5,635 bases of DNA from Mycoplasmatota bacterium (GTDB lineage: Bacteria > Bacillota_I > Bacilli_A > Izemoplasmatales > Izemoplasmataceae). The DNA lies in NCBI GenBank assembly GCA_030636545.1, contig DAOVWR010000077.1:1-5635 (forward strand), read 5' to 3'. Below the pieces are notes generated by a model, which searched no databases, was not told the DNA's origin, and worked only from the letters and a program-made list of their open reading frames with translations. Shown in pieces: positions 1 to 5,476 of this stretch. The stretch's first letter is position 1. Each line of letters begins with the position of its first letter. Made by a program: the position numbers and the translations under genes.

Positions 1-1872
1 ATAGTCAGGTAAGCTTAAAGACATATCTGCTGCGAGCACCCCAACAAGTGAAACACGAGGGAAATCTAATCCTTTCGAAATCATTTGTGTTCCTAGTAAA
101 ATATCACCATTATGTTCAAATTCATAAAGAAGTTTCTCATGAGCTCCTTTATGTGTTGTTGTGTCAGCGTCCATTCTAATAATGCGGGCAGCTGGGAATC
201 TTTTGTGAACGAATTCTTCTACTTTTTCAGTACCTATCCCCATGTATCTAATATATGTACTATCACAATGTGGGCAATTTGTTGGGTTATCTTCATCGTG
301 TCCACAGTAATGACATTTTAAACTGTTTGTCTTATCATGAAAAGTTAAGGAAATATCACAATTAGGACACATGATAACTTCTCCGCAATTACGGCACATT
401 ACAAATGTTGAATGTCCTCTTCTGTTTATTAGTAAAATAATTTGTTCTTTCTTTTCTAATCTGTCTTTCATTAAGTCATCTAGCTTTTTCGAAAAGATAC
501 TTCTATTACCACCTTGAAATTCATTACGCATGTCTTCTACATAAACCTCAGGCATACGAGCTTTGTTAGCTCGATATTTCATTTCTAATAATTTATATGT
601 TCCATCTAGAGAATTATAATAACTCTCAACTGAAGGTGTAGCGCTACCGAGTAATAATGGTATATTGTAATATTTTGAACGGAGCATTGCGACATCTTTA
701 GCGTGATACATTGGTAAAGATTCTTGTTTATATGAATCAGTATGTTCTTCATCAATAATAATAATTCCGAGATTAGTAAACGGTGCGAAAATAGCGCTTC
801 TAGCGCCTACGACAACACTTACTTCTTTCCTTCTTATTTTACGCCATTCATCATATTTCTCACCGATACTAAGAGCGCTATGAAGCATGGCAACGTTATT
901 ACCAAATCTTCCTTTAAATCTTGATACCATCATTGGGGTTAAACTGATTTCTGGGACAAGCATGATTGCTTCTTTTCCGGATTTTAAAACATCTTCAATA
1001 ATGTTAAGGTAAATTTCTGTTTTCCCACTTCCGGTAACTCCGTGAAGTAAAAATACTTGATTCTCATCCATATCTTTATGGATTTCATCGTAAACTCTTA
1101 CTTGTTCAGGATTTAAAATAATATCTTTTTTAGTAGCTCCATAAATAGTGTCTACTGAACGATATGTTTCAATACTATATTCGGCAATAGCCTTTTTATT
1201 AATTAATGATTTCAATGTACTTTGAGCAACATTTAAATCATTCATTAAGTCTCTTTTATAAACATCTTCTTGTTTAATTAAATACTTCATTACAGCTACT
1301 TGTTTAACGCCTTTAACTTCAATATTACGATTTAACAAGCGAATCTTCTTAAGATACTTTTCCCTGTTTGCTTGTCTAACTTCATACTTAATAACAATGT
1401 TACCTGAGTTAATTTGTTCCTTGATTTCTTTTAAATATGGTTTCAATAAATCGTCAAATATTACTTCTTTAAATCTATTAAATTTCAAAGCTAAATCAAG
1501 CGATAATTTACTACTGTCTTGTACTACTAGTTTCTTCTTATATTTAGATTTTAAGGCTCTTGGTAACATTGCTTGGTAAATGCTTACTAAAGGACTAGTA
1601 TTAGAAATACTTAGTTCTTTACCTAGTTCAATAAGTTCTTTTGTGAGCGATGGAATAATGTCCATTACTTCAACCACTCTCTTTAGTTTCTTATAATCAC
1701 TTTTTTCTTTGAATCCTAAGACATATCCCATTATTAAACGAGGTCCAAACGAGACTTTTACTCGTTGGCCAATTTCAATAATATTTTCTAGTTCTGTTGG
1801 CACTAAGTAGTCATATGTTTGATCTACTTCTTTGGCCAATACATCAACAAGTACACTGGCAATCAATTCCAT
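1..1872 (-). CDS. priA: Primosomal protein N' (replication-restart helicase PriA), 3' end cut by the window edge
   Basis: PriA is a 3'-to-5' superfamily 2 DNA helicase that recognises stalled or collapsed replication forks and starts reloading of the replicative helicase. I translated the whole minus-strand frame: 624 codons without a stop. The N-terminal part (about 1-105) matches the 3'-end DNA-binding domain (VLVDVLAKEVDQTYDY), followed by a winged-helix segment near 187-235. The helicase core has Walker A GVTGSGKT (278-285, Lys284), VPEISLTP just after it, DEEH (374-377), GSATP (409-413) and GTQMISKGLDF (594-604). Eight zinc-binding cysteines sit between the helicase lobes at 493, 496, 502, 505, 520, 523, 533 and 536, with family-typical spacing. 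The frame leaves the window after SLPDY, so motif VI (QVxGRAGR) and the C-terminal domain, roughly 180 residues in Bacillus PriA, lie outside. The ATG at 1872 is used here, but the TTG at 1866 has better ribosome-site spacing. It lies 16 nt downstream of the HAD gene and is probably co-transcribed with it. Confidence 0.97.
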   Translation of the reverse strand, partial: MELIASVLVDVLAKEVDQTYDYLVPTELENIIEIGQRVKVSFGPRLIMGYVLGFKEKSDYKKLKRVVEVMDIIPSLTKELIELGKELSISNTSPLVSIYQAMLPRALKSKYKKKLVVQDSSKLSLDLALKFNRFKEVIFDDLLKPYLKEIKEQINSGNIVIKYEVRQANREKYLKKIRLLNRNIEVKGVKQVAVMKYLIKQEDVYKRDLMNDLNVAQSTLKSLINKKAIAEYSIETYRSVDTIYGATKKDIILNPEQVRVYDEIHKDMDENQVFLLHGVTGSGKTEIYLNIIEDVLKSGKEAIMLVPEISLTPMMVSRFKGRFGNNVAMLHSALSIGEKYDEWRKIRRKEVSVVVGARSAIFAPFTNLGIIIIDEEHTDSYKQESLPMYHAKDVAMLRSKYYNIPLLLGSATPSVESYYNSLDGTYKLLEMKYRANKARMPEVYVEDMRNEFQGGNRSIFSKKLDDLMKDRLEKKEQIILLINRRGHSTFVMCRNCGEVIMCPNCDISLTFHDKTNSLKCHYCGHDEDNPTNCPHCDSTYIRYMGIGTEKVEEFVHKRFPAARIIRMDADTTTHKGAHEKLLYEFEHNGDILLGTQMISKGLDFPRVSLVGVLAADMSLSLPDY

Positions 1873-1877
1873 CACCT
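1871..1877 (-). promoter_or_regulatory. Ribosome binding site of priA that leaves the start uncertain
   Basis: The minus strand reads AGGTGAT here, a good match to the 16S rRNA anti-Shine-Dalgarno end. It overlaps the ATG at 1872-1870, leaving no spacer if that ATG is the start. The in-frame TTG two codons later (1866-1864) would have a 6-nt spacer after AGGTG, a normal distance. The site therefore favours TTG, giving a protein that begins M-I-A-S-V, though ATG cannot be excluded. An in-frame GTG at 1875 is preceded directly by a TAG stop, so nothing further upstream is possible. Confidence 0.55.
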
Positions 1878-1888
1878 ACTTACTTTTT

Positions 1889-2674
1889 TTAGTCTAAAAG
1901 CCCTAACATCTTAAGAGCTTTTTGAAGACCATCATTTTTTATATCATCAGTTAAATACTTAGCGTGCTTTTTAGCCGCATCGCTCCCATTACCCATACAA
2001 ACACTGTTTGGGATAAAGTCTAGCATTTCAATATCATTATCGCCATCGCCTATAGCGTAAGCATTCTCTAACTCGATATTTTCTAATTCTAAAATCTTTT
2101 GAATTCCTTGTTTTTTACTCATTCCTAAACTTAAGACATCAAATCCACCACCAAGCCAAGAAACAACTTCCATTCCATAAAACAAATCTTTATAATATTT
2201 GTGATTATCTCTTTCAGAGAAGGCCCACATTTGAAAAATATCATTATCTAAATAGAAATGCTGATCAATTCTAGGGAGTTTCATATTGATTAATTCGAAA
2301 GCTTCTTTTCCTTTTTCATCAACAATATTTAATGTTTCATCAGATTCACCTAAGAATCCATATTTCAGATTATCTTTTTCAAATTGCTTAACAACACATT
2401 TTACTTTATCTCGAGAGACTGGGTTACGGTAAATAGTAATCCCATCTTTAATAATGATTGCACCATTTATTGTGATAAAGATATTAATAAATTCTTTTAT
2501 TTCTTCAATAATATGAAGCATATAAAAAGCACGACCAGTCGCAATCGCTATTTCAATATCTTCGTTATCATGGAGTATCTTTAATGCTTCAATTGTTGAA
2601 GCTGGTATTTTTCTTGTATCTGGATCATATAATGTTCGATCAATATCAAAAAACACGATTTTTTTAGTAATCAT
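1889..2674 (-). CDS. Cof-type HAD-IIB family hydrolase (probable small-metabolite phosphatase)
   Basis: This is a haloacid-dehalogenase-superfamily phosphatase of the Cof subfamily, cytoplasmic Mg2+-dependent enzymes that typically dephosphorylate sugar phosphates, FMN or pyridoxal phosphate; the substrate here cannot be read from sequence. From the ATG at 2674 the protein has 261 residues, a usual length. Motif I is FFDIDRTLYD (nucleophile Asp10, acid/base Asp12), motif II is AIATGRA (Thr46), the motif III lysine is in GMSKKQGI (probably Lys187), and motif IV is IGDGDNDIEML (Asp210 and Asp214). The roughly 100-residue segment between motifs II and III is the C2-type cap. All catalytic residues are present. 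Motif I has Arg where most relatives have Gly (DxDGT). A longer frame starts at a GTG at 2683, but that GTG is part of the Shine-Dalgarno sequence, so the ATG is preferred. The TAA stop lies 16 nt before priA. No signal peptide or membrane segment is visible. Confidence 0.93.
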   Translation of the reverse strand: MITKKIVFFDIDRTLYDPDTRKIPASTIEALKILHDNEDIEIAIATGRAFYMLHIIEEIKEFINIFITINGAIIIKDGITIYRNPVSRDKVKCVVKQFEKDNLKYGFLGESDETLNIVDEKGKEAFELINMKLPRIDQHFYLDNDIFQMWAFSERDNHKYYKDLFYGMEVVSWLGGGFDVLSLGMSKKQGIQKILELENIELENAYAIGDGDNDIEMLDFIPNSVCMGNGSDAAKKHAKYLTDDIKNDGLQKALKMLGLLD

Positions 2675-2680
2675 ATTATG

Positions 2681-2687
2681 CACCTCT
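2681..2687 (-). promoter_or_regulatory. Ribosome binding site that sets the HAD gene start at 2674
   Basis: The minus strand reads AGAGGTG followed by CATAAT and then ATG (2674-2672). The 6-nt spacer is ideal. The GTG at 2683-2681 is in frame and extends the open frame by three codons (M-H-N), but it consists of the last three bases of this ribosome site and has no separate site of its own. The ATG giving MITKKIVFFDID also matches where relatives begin, a few residues before motif I. Confidence 0.8.
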
Positions 2688-2692
2688 ATTAA

Positions 2693-2701
2693 ATTATAAC
2701 A
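2693..2701 (-). promoter_or_regulatory. Probable promoter (extended -10) of the HAD-priA operon
   Basis: On the minus strand 2701-2693 reads TGTTATAAT, a perfect TATAAT box with a TGn extension. No good -35 hexamer lies 16-18 nt upstream, which an extended -10 can tolerate. Transcription would begin near 2687-2686, leaving a leader of only about 12 nt with the ribosome site at its very end. Alternative minus-strand TATAAT boxes lie at 2709-2704 and 2718-2713; the last has TTTTCT (2741-2736) with a 17-nt spacer and would give a longer leader. The region is so AT-rich that chance matches are expected. Confidence 0.45.
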
Positions 2702-2755
2702 TAATTATATATATTATATTAAGTAAATGAGTTTTAGAAAAACATTTGTCTATGT

Positions 2756-2769
2756 ATTATCACGATAAT
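2756..2769. repeat. Short inverted repeat in the RNase J promoter, possible operator
   Basis: ATTATC and GATAAT form 6-nt perfect inverted arms around a central AC. The repeat ends one base before the extended -10 of the plus-strand promoter and covers the spacer where RNA polymerase binds, so a protein bound here could block transcription of RNase J and manA. No known operator consensus is clearly matched: the half-sites resemble Fur-family hexamers but face the opposite way. Chance is a real alternative in DNA this rich in A and T. Confidence 0.3.
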
Positions 2770-2770
2770 T

Positions 2771-2779
2771 TGTTATAAT
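2771..2779 (+). promoter_or_regulatory. Probable promoter (extended -10) of the RNase J-manA unit
   Basis: The sequence is TGTTATAAT, a perfect -10 box (2774-2779) with a TGn extension. At the 17-nt spacing the -35 position holds only TATGTA (2751-2756), a weak match, so recognition would depend on the extended -10. The expected start is near A2786, giving a leader of about 39 nt that carries the AAGGAGG ribosome site at 2807-2813. It is the best sigma-A-like candidate on this strand in the 150-nt gap. Confidence 0.6.
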
Positions 2780-2806
2780 ATATTCAGAATATTACATTTC
2801 ATTTTT

Positions 2807-2813
2807 AAGGAGG
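2807..2813 (+). promoter_or_regulatory. Ribosome binding site of the RNase J gene
   Basis: AAGGAGG is a near-full anti-Shine-Dalgarno match. It stands 11 nt before the ATG at 2825, slightly longer than the usual 5-9 nt. There is no ATG, GTG or TTG in frame between the site and 2825, so the start at 2825 is well supported. Confidence 0.75.
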
Positions 2814-2824
2814 ACTAACAGGTA

Positions 2825-4507
2825 ATGCAAAATAAATTATTAAAACAAAACGAAGTCGGTGTTTTTGCATTAGGTGGTCTTGGTGAAGTAGGAAAGAATA
2901 TGTATTGTGTGGAGTACCAAAACGAGTTAATCATTATTGACTCAGGTATTCTTTTTCCGGATGAACATTTACTAGGAATAGATTATGTAATCCCAGACTA
3001 TACATATTTAGTTGAAAACCAAGATAAAATAAAGGCACTAATAATCACTCATGGACATGAGGATCATATTGGTGGTATCCCTTATTTGTTACGCCAAGTA
3101 AAAATACCAAAGATTTACGCTAGCGGTCTAGCTATCGGATTAATTAAAAACAAAATGGATCAGCACAGAGGACTCCGTGCTAATGTCATTGAATATCAAG
3201 AATTTGAGAAAATCGTGTTAGGAAAACTAAGTGTTAGTTTCTTTAGAACTAATCATTCAATTCCTGATTCTTTTGGTGTTGTAGTCCATACACCCGAAGG
3301 AATTATCGTTCATACTGGTGACTTTAAATTTGATTTTACACCAACCGGACCTGACGCTGATTATCAAAGAATTGCCGAAATAGGAAAAAAAGGTGTTCTT
3401 CTACTCTTAAGTGATTCAACTAACGCTGAATTAGCAGCTTTCACAAAAAGTGAAAAAATTGTATCTGCGACAATAAAAGATATTTTTACTAAGATAGAAG
3501 GTAGAGCTATAGTCGCAACATTTTCTTCTAATATTCACCGTGTTCAACAAATCATTGAAGCAAGTATTGATACTAATCGTAAAGTAGCACTATTTGGTAG
3601 AAGCATGCTAAGAACTGTCGATGTTGGGGTGGATTTAGGATATATTAAGGCTCCCCAAGGAACAATCATTAATTCAAATCATATTAATAAATATAAACCT
3701 CATGAAATAACAATTATTTGTACAGGGAGCCAAGGAGAACCTTTAGCTGCTCTCTCGAGAATTGCTGCTGGGACACACCGTCAAATCAAAATTAAAGATG
3801 GCGATACTGTTATATTTAGTAGTAGTCCAATCCCTGGTAACTTCTCGTCAGTTAGTAAAACAATTAACCAGTTATTTAGAAGAGGAGCAAATGTTATTAT
3901 CAATTCACCATTATCAGATGTTCATACATCGGGACATGGTGGACAAGAAGAATTAAAACTAATGCTTAAATTAATTAAACCAAAATACTTTATGCCAATT
4001 CATGGTGAATATAGAATGTTAAAAATCCATTCAAATATTGCTCACATGACTGGTGTCAAAAAAGGTAATGAGTTTGTCTTTGATAATGGTGGATTATTAG
4101 CAGTAACTAGAAACTCAGCAAGATACGCTGGAAAAGTAGCTTCAGGTACAGTGTATGTCGACGGAAAAGGAATCGGAGATATCGGAAACATTGTTTTAAG
4201 AGATCGAAGATTACTTAGCGAAGATGGGCTTCTAAGCGCCATTGTTACTGTGAATGATGAGACATTAAAAGTAATCGGAAAGCCTTCAATTATTTCTCGA
4301 GGATTCATCTATATGAGAGAACATGAAGAATTAACAAAGGAAATTAGTAACTTAGTTTCAGTATATATTCAGAAAAAAATCACAACTATGAAAAAAGTAA
4401 ATATAGTTGTCTTAAAGAAAGAATTAACAAAATTACTGAGCGATTATATCTATGCTAAAACAGAACGTTCTCCAATGATAATGCCGGTAATAATGACAGT
4501 CAACTAA
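2825..4507 (+). CDS. rnjA: Ribonuclease J (metallo-beta-lactamase / beta-CASP ribonuclease), J1-like
   Basis: RNase J is a cytoplasmic 5'-to-3' exoribonuclease and endoribonuclease that matures rRNA and turns over mRNA in Firmicutes and many other bacteria. The 560-residue product has the usual length and domain order: beta-lactamase core, inserted beta-CASP domain (roughly 210-370), return to the core, then a C-terminal domain from about 460. Metal and catalytic residues are complete: THGHEDH (His76, His78, Asp80, His81), His144 in RTNHSIPDS, Asp166 in HTGDFKFD and His393 in PIHGEYR. The beta-CASP signatures TGSQGEP (300-306) and DVHTSGHGG (365-373) are also present, the latter for binding the RNA 5' phosphate end. 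Firmicutes often carry two paralogues; J2 usually has a degenerate HxHxDH motif, so the intact motif supports J1. Whether a second copy exists cannot be seen. The gene is divergent from the HAD gene and 35 nt upstream of manA, with no terminator between. Confidence 0.96.
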   Translation: MQNKLLKQNEVGVFALGGLGEVGKNMYCVEYQNELIIIDSGILFPDEHLLGIDYVIPDYTYLVENQDKIKALIITHGHEDHIGGIPYLLRQVKIPKIYASGLAIGLIKNKMDQHRGLRANVIEYQEFEKIVLGKLSVSFFRTNHSIPDSFGVVVHTPEGIIVHTGDFKFDFTPTGPDADYQRIAEIGKKGVLLLLSDSTNAELAAFTKSEKIVSATIKDIFTKIEGRAIVATFSSNIHRVQQIIEASIDTNRKVALFGRSMLRTVDVGVDLGYIKAPQGTIINSNHINKYKPHEITIICTGSQGEPLAALSRIAAGTHRQIKIKDGDTVIFSSSPIPGNFSSVSKTINQLFRRGANVIINSPLSDVHTSGHGGQEELKLMLKLIKPKYFMPIHGEYRMLKIHSNIAHMTGVKKGNEFVFDNGGLLAVTRNSARYAGKVASGTVYVDGKGIGDIGNIVLRDRRLLSEDGLLSAIVTVNDETLKVIGKPSIISRGFIYMREHEELTKEISNLVSVYIQKKITTMKKVNIVVLKKELTKLLSDYIYAKTERSPMIMPVIMTVN

Positions 4508-4530
4508 ATAATTAATTATCACTTTTTTAT

Positions 4531-4537
4531 GGAGGTG
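4531..4537 (+). promoter_or_regulatory. Ribosome binding site of manA
   Basis: GGAGGTG is a strong Shine-Dalgarno match with a 5-nt spacer (AAAGT) to the ATG at 4543. It shows that manA is translated on its own from the shared transcript rather than by coupling to RNase J, whose stop codon is 35 nt upstream. Confidence 0.8.
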
Positions 4538-4542
4538 AAAGT

Positions 4543-5415
4543 ATGATTATATTCTTTAATCCAATATTTTTCGATAAAATTTGGGGCGGAAATAAAATTG
4601 GTAAATTTTTAAACTTTACAGTTAATGATAACTGTGGTGAATGTTGGGGTATAAGTACTCATAAAAATGGTTTGTCAACCATTAAAAATGGGGTTCATAT
4701 GGGTAAAACTCTTAAATACATATTTGACAATCACAAAGAACTCTTTGGATTCTACCAAGGGAAAGAATTTCCTATTTTAGTGAAGATAATTGATGCCAAA
4801 CAAGACTTAAGTATTCAAGTACACCCAGATGATGAATATGCAAAACAATCTAACTCTTTCGGTAAAACAGAATGTTGGTACATTCTTGAAGCAGAAACAA
4901 ATGCAAAATTGATAATTGGTCATAATTTTTTGTCAAAAAAAGAGCTCATAGCTCAAATAAATAGTCCCAATTTTGTAAATAATTTACATAAATTCGGCAT
5001 TAAAAAGGATGATTACTACTTTATCAATTCAGGAACCATCCATGCTATTTGTGCTGGTACACTTCTACTTGAAGTACAACAGTCTTCAGACATAACTTAT
5101 CGAGTTTTCGATTATAATAGATTAGATGATGGAAAACTAAGACAGCTGCATATTGAAGAGGCAAAAAATGTCATCAAAGTTCCTGATTCTCAACTAATTA
5201 AGACTCACAACAATAAATATTTCGACTATATAGTTTCTTCAATTTTCAAAAAGAAATCTTTTATCTCTCATCCTCATGGAGACTATATTGTTGTGCTTGA
5301 AGGAATTGGTAAAATTAACAAATTACCAATAAAAAGGGGAGATTTCTTAATGGTAAGTTCAAATTTCACATACATTTTAGAAGGTAATTTTAAAATCCAA
5401 ACGACATGGTTCTAA
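4543..5415 (+). CDS. manA: Mannose-6-phosphate isomerase, class I (short Firmicutes form)
   Basis: ManA is a zinc enzyme that interconverts D-mannose 6-phosphate and D-fructose 6-phosphate in the cytoplasm, either feeding mannose into glycolysis or supplying mannose-6-phosphate for glycan and GDP-sugar synthesis. The 290-residue product is a cupin-fold type I isomerase of the short Bacillus-like form (about 315 residues in Bacillus). The N-terminal signature FFDKIWGG (9-16) is present. Zinc ligands are visible as Gln92 and His94 in SIQVHPDD, Glu110 in GKTECWYIL and His167 in SGTIHAI. The conserved EVQQSSDITYRVFDYNR stretch (177-193) carries the catalytic arginine, Arg187. The tail (about 230-290) is a second, metal-free cupin-like part ending in TTWF, slightly shorter than in relatives. 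It follows RNase J by 35 nt without a terminator and ends before the stem-loop at 5441, so it is probably the last gene of a two-gene transcript. No mannose transporter or other sugar gene is in view. Confidence 0.95.
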   Translation: MIIFFNPIFFDKIWGGNKIGKFLNFTVNDNCGECWGISTHKNGLSTIKNGVHMGKTLKYIFDNHKELFGFYQGKEFPILVKIIDAKQDLSIQVHPDDEYAKQSNSFGKTECWYILEAETNAKLIIGHNFLSKKELIAQINSPNFVNNLHKFGIKKDDYYFINSGTIHAICAGTLLLEVQQSSDITYRVFDYNRLDDGKLRQLHIEEAKNVIKVPDSQLIKTHNNKYFDYIVSSIFKKKSFISHPHGDYIVVLEGIGKINKLPIKRGDFLMVSSNFTYILEGNFKIQTTWF

Positions 5416-5440
5416 ATCATTGTCTATTTATAATCAATTA

Positions 5441-5464
5441 AAAAAGCGCTATATAGCGCTTTTT
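5441..5464. terminator. Bidirectional Rho-independent terminator between convergent genes
   Basis: Two perfectly complementary 10-nt arms, AAAAAGCGCT (5441-5450) and AGCGCTTTTT (5455-5464), enclose a 4-nt ATAT loop. The GC-rich stem centre followed by T runs on both strands makes this an intrinsic terminator in either direction. It begins 25 nt after the manA stop and lies 12 nt after the stop of the minus-strand gene entering from the right, so one element serves both convergent transcripts. Confidence 0.88.
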
Positions 5465-5476
5465 ATATACTAAATT

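Noticed and set aside
112..321. Plus-strand open frame of 69 codons
   Set aside because: It lies entirely antisense to the zinc-binding region of priA, has no ribosome site, and its Cys/Phe-rich product is what the complement of that region gives.
742..924. Plus-strand open frame of 60 codons
   Set aside because: Antisense to the PriA DEEH region, with no ribosome site and low-complexity content.
1397..1579. Plus-strand open frame of 60 codons
   Set aside because: Antisense to the N-terminal part of priA; the priA frame is continuous and strongly conserved there.
2384..2584. Plus-strand open frame of 66 codons
   Set aside because: Antisense to the HAD gene across its cap and motif II; no ribosome site and Asn/Phe-rich noise.
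2764..2779. Possible Fur or PerR box around GATAAT and TTATAAT
   Set aside because: Fur-family boxes need GATAAT to the left of ATTATC, or TTATAAT paired with ATTATAA. Here the orientation is reversed or the second half does not match.
3762..3956. Plus-strand open frame of 64 codons inside RNase J
   Set aside because: A different frame overlapping the beta-CASP region of RNase J; no independent signal.
4042..4308. Minus-strand open frame of 88 codons
   Set aside because: Antisense to the C-terminal part of RNase J; long only because of chance absence of stops, with no ribosome site or recognised product.
4508..4519. AT-only palindrome ATAATTAATTAT followed by a T run, as a possible terminator between RNase J and manA
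   Set aside because: A stem with no G or C and no real loop is too weak to stop polymerase, so the two genes are kept as one transcript.
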